From positions 1 to 64,000 of the forward strand of contig JAJOZX010006156.1 of the NCBI GenBank assembly GCA_023014485.1: a DNA stretch of 64,000 nucleotides. Reading direction: 5' to 3'. This document shows, piece by piece, positions 42,840 to 52,489 of this stretch (positions within the stretch are counted from its first letter, which is position 1; every line of letters begins with the position of its first letter). The position numbers were made by a program, and so were the translations under genes. The notes under the pieces were generated by a model that was not told the origin of the DNA, searched no databases, and saw only the letters and a list, made by a program, of their open reading frames with translations. The DNA is from Bathynomus jamesi. Taxonomy: Eukaryota; Arthropoda; Malacostraca; Isopoda; Cirolanidae.

Positions 42840-44287
42840 AATTATCCAAAAGTGCTCTGCATTTAATTGATTTTTCTGAGTTTCTTATTCTCATTTGCAT
42901 GGAAGGATTAATGCTACTTCTTGATCAGTGTTTTTTAAACTTAATAAGTTAGTAACTTGTTTCCCTTGTTTTGAGTTTTCTTTTTGGGTAGCTACTTCCG
43001 TACTGGTTTTGGTTTTCTTATCTTCCTCTGGTTTTCCTTTTTGTTTGGTACAAAGGAAGGATAAATGGTTAGAAAACCTACAAAATGAACAGGGTTGTAA
43101 AGAAATGGGGCATTCTTTGGCTTGGTGTTTAGATGAGGTACATTTAGTACAATAATTTAATTTAGCAAGTTTTTTCAGTTTATCCCAACTTTCAGGGAAA
43201 GAATCACATTTTGAGATTCTGTGAGAGTTTTTCTTACACAATTTGCAGTAAGGTTCTCTCTGGTCAGTATATTGAGCTCTTCTTGAGGATTGTCTTTGGG
43301 TAGAAACCGCCAGAGCAGCTGTAGTTTGGCCAGAATACCATGGTTTTCTGGCTGGTTCTGGAGAGAAGTTTCTTTTTTGTTTAGGTATCAAGGTAGTTAA
43401 CTCACTTTGTTCCAGATCAAAATTAACATTAGCTAAGGTTTTGGTAGCTTCAGCAATTGCTTCTTTAAACTTATTAAAGTGGTCATAGAGTTTAAACCAC
43501 AAGTTCTTAAAAATTCCTGAGTTTCTTGAGTTAGTTTATTATAATATACATACAAGAGTATATCTTCTAATTCTAATTTTTGAGTTTGCATTAAATTTAT
43601 GGTAGAGTGCATATCTGCTTGAAAGTCATGAAGTGATTTAAAATTTTTGGTTATTATGGATTTAGTTAAAAGGATTTTATTATGGAGAATTTAATTTGGC
43701 CTGGTGTTGCATAACAGCCCTCCAACTGCTGCCATGCTTCTTCATAAGATGTTTTACTTTCTTGCATGCAGTTTATTTGAATGGCAGGGTTTCCACTCAA
43801 ATGTTGTTTTAGGTAGGCAAATTTCTCTTCTTCGGAAAGACCTATGTTATCATAAATGTTTCTGAATGAGGTCTTAAAGTTTTGAAATTTAGAGGGATTT
43901 CCATCAAATGGTAATATTTGAAGCTCAGGAATTTTAGTACTTATTCTTGTTTAGGTTTGGCTTCGGCATTATTTTCTTTTTTAGTTGTTAATGCTTGTAT
44001 CATTTGATCTATTTCAAAGTGGTAATAACTATTTTTTTCATCTAGTTTTCTTGTTTATCCTCTGAGAAGCCTTCGGAACAAACATACATTCTAAGGATTT
44101 CCTCGTCTAAATTTTGTAACTTGTCCAGTTGTGAGGACAAAAGCCGAGCATGTGAATTTTTTTGTTCCTCAGTCCAATCATCCCATCTCTCTTTGATTGT
44201 AGCTAAAAGTTTAGTAGCTGAGGTTCTGATTGCTCCCCTCCTTTTTACCAGTTTACTAGTTTCAAGTGCTTCCACATCACTTCCCAA
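42840..44287 (-). pseudogene. BEL gag
   Basis: 44287-44042 gives the N-terminus (MGSDVEALETSKLVKRRGAI, then RWDDWTEEQKNSHARLL). 43930-43700 has the DUF1759 core (IPELQILPFDGNPSKFQNFK, YLKQHLSGNPAIQINCM). 43502-42891 continues with a basic segment and Cys/His knuckles: CKLCKKNSHRISKC, YCTKCTSSKHQAKEC and CSFCRFSNHLSFLC. At least three frame breaks separate the segments (near 43,960, 43,680 and 42,890). Gag forms the particle; three knuckles are usual in BEL/Pao elements. Confidence 0.85.
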
Positions 44288-44475
44288 CCAGTCTCCATAC
44301 TTTTTCCACGAGTGGCTTCAGTTTGATTAGCCATTTTTAGGTTTATTATAAATGATATTTATATTTAAATTTTCAGATTATGTAAAAAATTTAATTCACT
44401 GGATTTAAAACTATTGTATCAGAATTAAAACAAAAAAGGGTAACTAACTTCTCGACTGCCCACCCGGGGGCGCCA

Positions 44476-45475
44476 TATTGAAAAATTTATTATTTAGTTT
44501 ATTATAGCTTGAGAGATATTTTTATTTAGGTGTAGTATTAAGGTTAAGTTTACTTTAAATAGACTCGGTAATTATAGAAATAATAATGGCCTATTTAGAC
44601 ACTGTCAACACAGCTACAGACTTTTTCACTGTAGGTTGCAGTGGTTTTCAGGTTAAATTTGGTCAGCAGCCAGATTACTAACTATGGTGAAGCTAAATTC
44701 ATCAAAATTAATTTAGACTTACCAAAAATGAAGTTGCCAGTTGAACGTTACCCTTTCAGTTTCTAACTGATTCATAAGTTTCATTTAGTTTCCAGGTTTT
44801 AATTTTTTGTTAAGTTTTAGGTTATTGTTTAACACACTGCTAGGTTATTTATTTGTAGGGGCTATTTCCCAGACCTAGGTTTTGCAGGTTAAGTTAGGCT
44901 AGGGCTGGATTGCCCTTAAGTTTTTGGTTTTAAAGGTTTAAGGTTTAAGGTTTTGAAGGTTTTATTAAGTTAAGTTAGGGCTATATTGCCTTTAGGTTTT
45001 AATAGGGGCTATAACAGCCATTTAATTATTGAGTTAGGGCCGTTGTAGCCCGGTTCGAGTTTCGTCTAGGTACCTAGTTTTTCTCTTACCTTAGTTATTT
45101 TCTTTAACTTACTTGCACCTAGTTCTGATAGGCCTCTATTTAGTTAAACATGGGTTTTGATTAATTGCAGTGGTTATTAATTAAGGATAATTTAATTAAA
45201 GGTTGTTAGGTTTGAAGGTTGACTCAGTTTCCCGGTTTGGGTAACCACGAGCATTTTAATTTTTTTGAGAAAAAAGGGCCCGCTTCATGCGGTCAAAAAT
45301 TTTCAAGACTGGCAAAGCTCCGTTTTTTTTGTCCCAGAAACTTTTTTTTTTCCTTCTTTTGTTAATTAGGGAAACCCAACTTCACTAGTTGGTTAGAAAC
45401 GAGGGTTTTTTTTTTATTTATTTTGTTTATATTTTTTGGAAATATATGCGGTTATTTCTAACCACTTTTTTCAAC
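44476..45475 (-). repeat. BEL LTR (5' in element sense)
   Basis: About 1,000 bp. The adjacent minus-strand sequence TGGCGCCCCCGGGTGGGC (about 44,457-44,474) is the presumed primer-binding site. Confidence 0.9.
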
Positions 45476-45482
45476 GCTCCGT

Positions 45483-46188
45483 TAGGTTTTCGCTCGATGG
45501 GGTTTACCCGTAGTCCTGGTTTCCGACAATGGTACTTGTTTTACCAGTGAGGAATTTCGTTCTTTTGTCCACCTAAATGGCATTAGACATGTCCGGTCTA
45601 GTGTTTTCCACCCGTCTACTAACGGTCTCGCGGAAAACATGGTCCGTACTTTCAAGTCGGCCTTGCGTCATTCTCGTGGGAAGGAAATGCAAGTGGTGTC
45701 GAATAACACCTCACACCACGACGGGGGTGTCTCCCTCTAAACTTATGATTGGGCGGGGAATTCGTTCAGTTTTCGATTTGTTACGTCCAAACGAAACGTT
45801 ACAACAACGAGTTTTACGCCATCAGGAAAAACAGAAATTGTACCACGACACTAAAAGAGGGAGAGTTATAGAAGCGCAACCTAATGATCCAGTTATGATT
45901 CGCAACTATGGGGCTGGACCAAAATGGGTTCCTGCAACTGTGCAGGAGAGAACGGGCCCTGTTTCCTTCAAGTGCCAACTAGAAGATGGTCGTTCTATTA
46001 AACGCCATCAGGACCAGATATGGGATCGTGAATTGCAGAAGGACCAGAGTCTTCCGGAAGAGAGAACTGATCCTCCGGAAAATGGTTCAACTCGCCCGCC
46101 TATGCAGGTTGCACCTAATCCTACTACATCAACCCCGCTCCGCAGGTCGTCTAGGGTCCCACATCCCGCTGACAGACTAAACTTGTAG
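45483..46188 (+). pseudogene. Gypsy integrase, C-terminal part
   Basis: Continues with VFARWGLPVVLVSDNGTCFT (second catalytic Asp in SDNG) and HPSTNGLAENMVRTFKSALR (catalytic Glu). A frameshift near 45,700 then moves to SPSKLMIGRGIRSVFDLLRP, the linker DPVMIRNYGAGPKWVPATVQ and an SH3-like C-terminal segment, with a proline-rich end PLRRSSRVPHPADRLNL and TAG at 46186-46188. There is no chromodomain or envelope frame. The purine tract and 3' LTR begin 2-9 bases after the stop. Confidence 0.9.
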
Positions 46189-46196
46189 GGGAGGAG
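46186..46196 (+). promoter_or_regulatory. Gypsy polypurine tract
   Basis: AGGGGAGGAG directly before TGAGGTGACG of the 3' LTR; plus-strand priming site. Confidence 0.75.
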
Positions 46197-46622
46197 TGAG
46201 GTGACGTGTGTGTATATATATATGTATATAGTCTAAAAGTCACTAAAGGGGAAATATCACTAAAGCTAAGCTGAATGGCAACAGCAAGGCATAAACGAAC
46301 CAACGCGGCTGTTCGTATTGTTTTGGGCTAGCCTAGACATGTTTTTTCCTATCTGACCTATAATCGTTCGTGCTGAGTGTAATTAGGTGGTGTTTCTAAG
46401 GTGACAAATGGGGTAGGAAGTTGTCCGTACTTAAGTATAGTTAGAGGTAATGTCTATAGCTTCTAAATTGGTAATGTAAGAGAGAGTTAGGTAGGCTGTT
46501 TGTGGGACACAGGAATCTAATGGTAGGCTCCCAAAGTAATATCTAATTCAACGCACCGGTAAGTGCCTTTGATTGTTTGCTAGAACCTAAGTAACCTAAC
46601 TGGGGTTTCTACCCCACGCTAT

Positions 46623-46626
<4 letters not shown>
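46197..46626 (+). repeat. Gypsy 3' LTR
   Basis: Near-identical to 32873-33298; runs directly into a CA then TA microsatellite. Confidence 0.92.

Positions 46627-46682
<56 letters not shown>
46627..46682. repeat. CA/TA compound microsatellite
   Basis: (CA)7 followed by about 40 bases of TA, directly after the Gypsy 3' LTR. Confidence 0.92.
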
Positions 46683-46685
<3 letters not shown>

Positions 46686-46878
46686 CATTCAACTGCAAAG
46701 AACACAGTATAAATAACGTAAAGAACGACGCTTGTATAGGAGATATTCCGCGCAAGACGAGAAAGAGAAAACAACAAATGAAAAAATGAGTACCACCAGG
46801 TGGTACTTCATTTTTTCATTTGTTGTTTTCTCTTTCTCGTCTTGCGCGGAATATCTCCTATACAAGCGTCGTTCTTTA

Positions 46879-46880
<2 letters not shown>
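46683..46880. mobile_element. tRNA-cored repeat, cluster 1 (palindromic 3' halves)
   Basis: Two copies of the repeat's 3' half in inverted order joined at GAGTACCACCAGGTGGTAC near 46,795; the tRNA-like core has been lost. Arms read GTTGTTTTCTCTTTCTCGTC and GCGCGGAATATCTCCTATAC outward. TA repeats lie on both sides. Confidence 0.85.
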
Positions 46881-46913
<33 letters not shown>

Positions 46914-46968
46914 AATTGACACCAACCTGACCATATATATTATAATATATATATATAATATATATATA
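46881..46968. repeat. TA microsatellite tract
   Basis: Two TA-rich stretches separated by TTTTAATTGACACCAACCTG, between the repeat cluster and the next hAT. Confidence 0.85.
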
Positions 46969-48915
46969 CAGCAGCGTACCTAAAGTATTTGGCACCCGGG
47001 GCGGATCCTTCCTTTGGCACCCCCCATAAATAATTTAAAAATTTAAACACACAAAAATATATTATGTTTGCAGGTAGATTTTTAAACAGTACGGTACTGT
47101 CATAAGCAAATTGGAAATAACAAAAATGCAGAACATTAAAAATTCAGTGAACAGGTAATACTGCATTTATTTTATACAAAAAACACAAGAAATCCAGTCT
47201 CAACGCTCAGCCTATTCTTCAAAGGTAAATAGAGAGGATTCACAGTCTCTGCTTTCGAGCCTTAATTTCTGCAAATTGATCAATGACCTCATCAAAATTC
47301 ACCTTCCTTGCATATTCATGTTCAACTGAAAGTAAAGCCAGATTTGTCAATCTTGTCTGACTCATGGTCGAGCGAAAGAAATTTTTTATCAATTTCAATT
47401 TGGAAAAACTTCTTTCACGTGAAGCAATAGACACACAGACCGTCAAAAATAATCTCAAACACAGTGACAAGCTTGGCAAAGATTCACAAAAATCCCATTT
47501 CACAATAAACTCAAGAAACTGCAATGCTGTCCATTTCTTTGCCTCTTCAACGCTGATTTTAGCAGCTTCCAAATGCCTCCGCAGTCGTCCAATTTCCACA
47601 TTGATATCTTCATCAGAGAATTCATCGAAAATCTGAGTCAAATTTGAAATATACTTCCGAAGTTCTTCTTCTGTTGCAACAACCAAAGTGTTTGGCTGAA
47701 TTAACAGAATTTGATCCATTGCCTTAGAACGAATTTCCAATTCTTGATGAAAGCGATCAAGACATTCAAACATAGCCCTTTTTACTTCCTCTGGCAATGT
47801 GAGACCAGCATCCTTTGCCATCTCTCCTGGCATCCTTTTTCGGAGCTTTACTCTCCTCTTTTCTCCATAGAAATGTCCATTTCCTCACACTTTGTAGTTG
47901 CATAATGAATGGCCCTCTCTACAATTTCATTGCGTTGATCTTCAAGAAACGTTTTAGAGCTTGGAGCTTCACAATGCACTTTTCAAGGCTGATTCCAACT
48001 GTTTGCAAATCTTTTGTGTGCGATTATTTCTTCAGGACTTCACACCAGAAAGAAAGGTAACTCAAAAAAGAGAAATCACATACAGCAGACAGCAAAATCT
48101 GAGCTGATCCTCTGTGTCCACATTTTCTTTGGGATCGCACAGTACTTCAAGGGTTGAGGTCAGCTTTTCAAAATTGCCTTCACTGGTTTCACAGCGTCAT
48201 AATGAGCACTCCATCTTGTCTGGGATCTTTTGACTGTTATGCCTACATTCTCACAGCAGCTTCCCATCGATGAGTTGAGACTGAAAGAAGGAATAGACTC
48301 TCTCCAAGGTTCCAAAAAAGTCACATGAAGAAACGCTTCCAAATGAGTGCACTCCTCAAAGGTTCAGAGAATAATTTGCACAAGGCACACACAAAGCCTT
48401 GGGATTAATCTCTCTGATCTTTGACTGAACACCACCATGAATCCCAGTCATAGTTGCACGTTGTCATATCCTTGACCACGGCACAGGTTTATGTCCAGTC
48501 CTATGCACTTTATGCTTTATCATAATTCTTTAATGAAACATACCTCATGTATGTGGAGTCCACAGTGTCAAGTGAACAAGACTTGGAGTGTCAGTTGCAG
48601 CCAGCTGGCTATGCTCAACAAACTGATGACTAAAACGTCAACAAACGTTCGCCTTTCGATGTAATTTTTATCAACTATTTAATTTTTTCGTTGTAAATTT
48701 TGTATTGCCAATAAAAATAAATTTTTTATTTTATAGTGGAAATTAACATTAAGCTGTTGTAATAGTTTGAACATTTTAAATTTTTTTTTCTTACTTTGGC
48801 GAATGTTTCATTTGGTTTGAAAACTTGTACTGGTATTTCAAGTCTCCCGATGGCACCCCCCTCCTGGCTGTCACCCGGGGCGGACCGCCCCCTCGCACCC
48901 CTTAGTACGCCACTG
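46969..48915 (-). mobile_element. hAT element (ZMYM1-type), truncated coding
   Basis: Left end CAGCAGCGTACC; right end in reverse complement CAGTGGCGTACTAAGGGG, with further inverted similarity over CACCCGGGGCGG. Both flanks are TA/TG microsatellite, so the 8-bp duplication cannot be verified. Minus-strand transposase inside. Confidence 0.8.
47240..48490 (-). pseudogene. hAT transposase (ZMYM1-like), middle to C-terminus
   Basis: Near 48,480 the minus strand reads GQGYDN (second catalytic motif region) and RLIPRLCVC; 48,342-48,160 gives SQTRWSAHYDAVKPVKAIL, a conserved TRW segment. 47833-47240 is an open frame with WTALQFLEFIVKWDF, then the dimerisation signature SIASRERSFSKLKLIKNFFR and LTNLALLSVEHEYARKV, ending at a stop. 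Frame breaks near 48,360, 48,060 and 47,880 make it a pseudogene. Close in style to the fragment at 62,788-63,261. Confidence 0.85.
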
Positions 48916-49131
48916 TGTGTATATATATATATTATATATACATTCAACTGCAAAGAACACGCAGTATAAATAACGTAAAGAACGACGCTTGTATAGGAGA
49001 TATTCCGCGCAAGACGAGAGAGAGAAAACGGAACAAATGAAAAAATGAAGTACCACCTGGCATGCGGGAGGTGCCCCCTTGGGGCATTGGTTTCTGCGAG
49101 TATGTAGAAGAATTACGGCATTTGGAAGAGT

Positions 49132-49206
49132 GAAGTCCATGGTGTAATGGTATCGCGTCTGACCGGCAATCGGAAGATCCCGGGTTCGATTCCCAGGTGG
49201 TACTTC
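49132..49206 (+). other. tRNA-like core, copy 1 (not a functional tRNA gene)
   Basis: 75 bases. A box TGGTGTAATGG and B box GGTTCGATTCC are at tRNA spacing. The anticodon stem TCTGA/TCGGA closes a 7-base loop CCGGCAA lacking U33. A stem GAAGTCCA with TGG-T-ACTTC replaces the acceptor stem with one bulge. The 5' half resembles tRNA-Gln and the middle tRNA-Arg. Confidence 0.65.
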
Positions 49207-49398
49207 ATTTTTTCATTTGTTCCGTTTTCTCTCTCTCGTCTTGCGCGGAATATCTCCTATACAAGCGTCGTTCTTTACGTTATTTATACTGCGTGTTCTT
49301 TGCAGTTGAATGTATATAATGTTACGGCATGCGGGAGGTGCCCCCTTGGGGCATTGGTTTCTGCGAGTATGTAGAAGAATTACGGCATTTGGAAGAGT

Positions 49399-49473
49399 GA
49401 AGTCCATGGTGTAATGGTATCGCGTCTGACCGGCAATCGGAAGATCCCGGGTTCGATTCCCAGGTGGTACTTC
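49399..49473 (+). other. tRNA-like core, copy 2
   Basis: Identical in sequence to the copy at 49,132-49,206, including the mismatched T arm (CCGGG opposite CCCAG). Confidence 0.65.
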
Positions 49474-49995
49474 ATTTTTTCATTTGTTCCGTTTTCTCTC
49501 TCTCGTCTTGCGCGGAATATCTCCTATACAAGCGTCGTTCTTTACGTTATATATATATATACTGTATATATCCAGTAATTTATAAAGATCAGTGCGTGGA
49601 CCAACTAGATGTCGATAATCTTTGGTTTTGTGTTTATTCCAGAAAAGAAGCCCATATATTTAAAAAATTTAAATAAAAAATAAGCTAAAAAAGTTGCACG
49701 TAGTCCAAAGTGATAATTCAGTAGCACGGATAGTCTCAAATTAGCCCAACTTGCGACATTTAGCATTATCTAACAAATTAATACATCAATTTTATTTTCT
49801 TCTTTTAAGGGTTAAACACTGATTGACTACATTATACATCTCAATGTAAAACCATAGTCTAATCTCTAATGTAAATTATATTAGACTATAGTAAAACCGA
49901 ATTTGTACAAAATTTCATAGGCTTATCTTTTGTCAAATCGAGGAAAAACCGGTGAGGTCATAAATTTACAAGAATACCACAGCCATCAGAACATT

Positions 49996-50180
49996 TAGCC
50001 AGCGTCCATAACCTAGTCGGTAACAGAGTATCCTCCCAAGCTAAGTGAAGACAGTGAGGTCAGGGGTTCGAATCCTAATGAGGGCAATGATGCTGATAAT
50101 AATAATAAAGGAGTTAAAGCAATGGGCCGCATTAGTTGGACAGAGCATTATGCCAGTTTCTGACCTCCCTAAATGATTAT
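49996..50180 (+). mobile_element. tRNA-derived SINE
   Basis: TAACCTAGTCGG matches the Pol III A box at 11 of 12 positions and GGTTCGAATCC is a perfect B box about 56 bases later. The tRNA-like head is followed by GGGCAATGATGCTG, (ATA)n and an unrelated body. The 3' end is not clearly defined. Confidence 0.65.
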
Positions 50181-51559
50181 TATCAGAACTTTTAGCTTCA
50201 CATCCAAAGCCAATGAGACGAAATTTATGAAACTGCACTCAAAATCTATGTGGATCTTGAGCTTAAAGTAAATGTTAAGGTCTCACTAGCTTCAAAATTC
50301 ACGTTGAAAATTGTTTGTATGAAATTACTCGTATGTTACAATGTGAATGTAGAACGGCTAGATATAGGTAGGCTTTCGTAAAACCAGAGTACACTGTACA
50401 TTTATATGTTTTTGGATTCAGGTGTAAAAATAGTTTTTCGCCTCCTAGTGGAAGAAATGAAACGATCCCCGATTGGACAATTCATAATTGCAATTCTGTT
50501 TTCTGAGCCCTGACTGGCAAATCTGTAATCTGTAACCTATTTTTCTGTGAAAGTGACAAATATTTTCGGAGATGATTTTCCATCCATAGGCGGATTTACG
50601 TATAGGCAGAGTAGGCACCTACTGTACTTAGGACGGCAAATTTTGTCGTATTTTAACATAAATAGGACAAGGAAAACAAAATAAAAAATAAATTATAAAC
50701 ACTAACGAATAAATGGATTCACAAATAAGTTTTAAAATAAACAACAACAACAGCCTTTAATAGCAAACTAGCGATATCAAATAACACAACTATAAGGCAC
50801 TTTAATCTCTGCCTAGAGGCGGCCGAATGCTAAGTACAGCTGTCTCCATCATTCTGTTGTGGGAAAACTCGAAACAGACTTGAATTTTGTTCTGTAGACA
50901 ATTCTTCATATGGCAGGAAACTAATCTTGAGGGTGAACTGAGCTGGAAATGGAGAATTTATAAAATAGAAGACAGGAGACAGGGATGTACTCAAGATTCT
51001 CTTCCCAAACGGTGCATAGGACATCAACCAGAAGAGAATCGTATGCAAGCTTCAGGCAGGATGTGCAGGACTTCTATAATGAGCTACAAGCAACGAAAGC
51101 AAGCAGTGTTTACTGAGATACTAGGGAGTGAATCAGTGGAAATTGTTCAGGTAGATGACAGGGAGGAATTTAGGACAGACAGAAATTAACGAAATAAAAG
51201 GGACAGTAAGGCAAGACCTATTCATTTGGAAAATGGTGACTAGTAAACTGATTCCTGAATTTTCTGTTAATCTGGGCTGGATGCAAGTTACAGTAAAAGT
51301 CAGAGTCCCCTGTGTGACTTTTGTCTTACCATATTCTCCTGTACTGATTAGGTATTAATTGTCCAAGGAAATAAAGTCCTTTATATTCTAGAAACAAACT
51401 GCTAAAGTCATATATTTAGAACTAAAATTCCTTGGTAAAAATTGAATCTAGAAGTTTCTGGATCCCTATTGGTGACTTATCCCATCTTCATAAGTCTAAT
51501 TAATTCTCCCACAAAAAAATTTCTTTTGCCATCATCTTGATATTCCCCATTAATTACCA
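50181..51559. other. No gene recognised
   Basis: Contains a hAT-like terminus at about 50,586 (CATAGGCGGATTTACG) with no convincing partner, and an uninformative 100-residue frame at 50,887-51,189 that resembles nothing I know. Confidence 0.45.
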
Positions 51560-51561
51560 TA

Positions 51562-52272
51562 CAGCAATACCCCGATTAACGCGGTTAATTTGTCTGCGGA
51601 AAGTACCACGTTATGTGAATCAGCGTTGATCGGGGAATGTAATCAATGTGAAATAAAGTGTTTCGTTCTTAGATGTGAATGATAAAGAAAAACCTGAAAA
51701 AACCAGTCTTTTTGCATGAAAATTAACTAGTTTTAATTGTGAAACAACTGAAAACAATTTAGTTACGAATATATTTAATTTTTAGCTAAAAGTGCGCTCA
51801 TTATTACGTTCTTTTTTAATCTGTCAAACCATCCGCGAGACCGCGACTAGCAACAGTAAAAGTTTCTTCATATGTTAGGCTTTCAAATGAATTGTCATCT
51901 CGCTACGCAGAATTCTTTTTTTATTAGTCTTCAAGCCAAACAGATAAAAGCTGTTCCCTATTTAGCATTGTATACTGTGTGTTTAATTTTTAGTTAACAA
52001 TTAACCTCTTTAATTTTTGAAAACATATGTTGATATTTTCTATATTTTTTAAAATCGTGCTTATTTTTAAATTAACTTTGTTCCATTCAAGGTTAAAAAA
52101 TGCATTTGATGTTTAACATTAGCGCCAGACAATTTTTTTTTGGTCAAAAATGTGATACAAAAACGTGCAAGAGCTAATCTGAATCATCGCTGTTCGGGGA
52201 ATGGTGTCAAGGTTTTATCAGCGTTATGGCGAATCAGCGTTGAACGAATTCGTGTTAAACGTGGTATGCCTG
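51562..52272. mobile_element. Tigger-type MITE
   Basis: TA-flanked (51560-51561, 52273-52274). Ends CAGCAATACCCCGATTAACG and, in reverse complement, CAGGCATACCACGTTTAACA, close to the classical Tigger end CAGGCATACC. 711 bp, no coding sequence; internal repeats of the AATCAGCGTTGA type near both ends. Confidence 0.82.
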
Positions 52273-52489
52273 TACTTCATTTCCAAGAATTATCCACACT
52301 CAGAGTCAACTGACGCAAAACAGCGGCATTCACACTTCACACGCGGCTATCTGTCGCAGCCAGACTAATATCCCAACATATACACAACAAGCTAACATTC
52401 TAGTTAATCACTACGCAAAGATAAGTCACTTAAACAGAGACAACAACCAGAAACACGCAGACAGACAAAGAGCCAGAAACAAGAAAACC

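Larger units (their letters stand above)
37507..45475 (-). mobile_element. BEL/Pao LTR retrotransposon inserted in the Gypsy integrase
   Basis: About 8 kb, minus strand. LTRs 44476-45475 (5' in its own sense) and 37507-38512 (3'). Flanked by CTCCGT at 37502-37507 and 45477-45482, a 5-6-bp duplication (LTR edge uncertain by 1-2 bases). Domain order on the minus strand is gag (DUF1759), zinc knuckles, protease-like, RT, RNase H, integrase, DUF5641, the BEL/Pao arrangement with integrase last. Confidence 0.92.
32873..46626 (+). mobile_element. Gypsy LTR retrotransposon (K02A2.6/Mag-like), interrupted
   Basis: LTRs 32873-33298 and 46197-46626, primer-binding-like TGGCGACGAGGATGGG just after the 5' LTR, gag-protease-RT-RNase H-integrase in order on the plus strand, and a purine tract AGGGGAGGAG before the 3' LTR. 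The interior is split by a hAT MITE (34862-35306) and a BEL element (37507-45475); without them the element would be about 5.3 kb. Flanks are TA and CA microsatellite, so the target duplication cannot be read. Confidence 0.93.
48939..49548. mobile_element. tRNA-cored repeat, cluster 2 (one inverted half, two tandem units)
   Basis: 48939-49060 is an inverted 3' half. 49061-49317 and 49321-49548 are two complete units in tandem: CATGCGGGAGGTGCCCCCTT leader, tRNA-like core, then a T-rich stretch and GCGCGGAATATCTCCTATAC to TACTGCGTGTTCTTTGCAGT. TA repeats flank the cluster. Confidence 0.88.

Noticed and set aside
49132..49473. Two functional tRNA genes
   Set aside because: U33 is missing, the acceptor stem is abnormal and the cores are embedded in a multi-copy repeat.
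50887..51189. 100-residue frame and its minus-strand counterpart
   Set aside because: Neither resembles a known protein; no codon or splice support.
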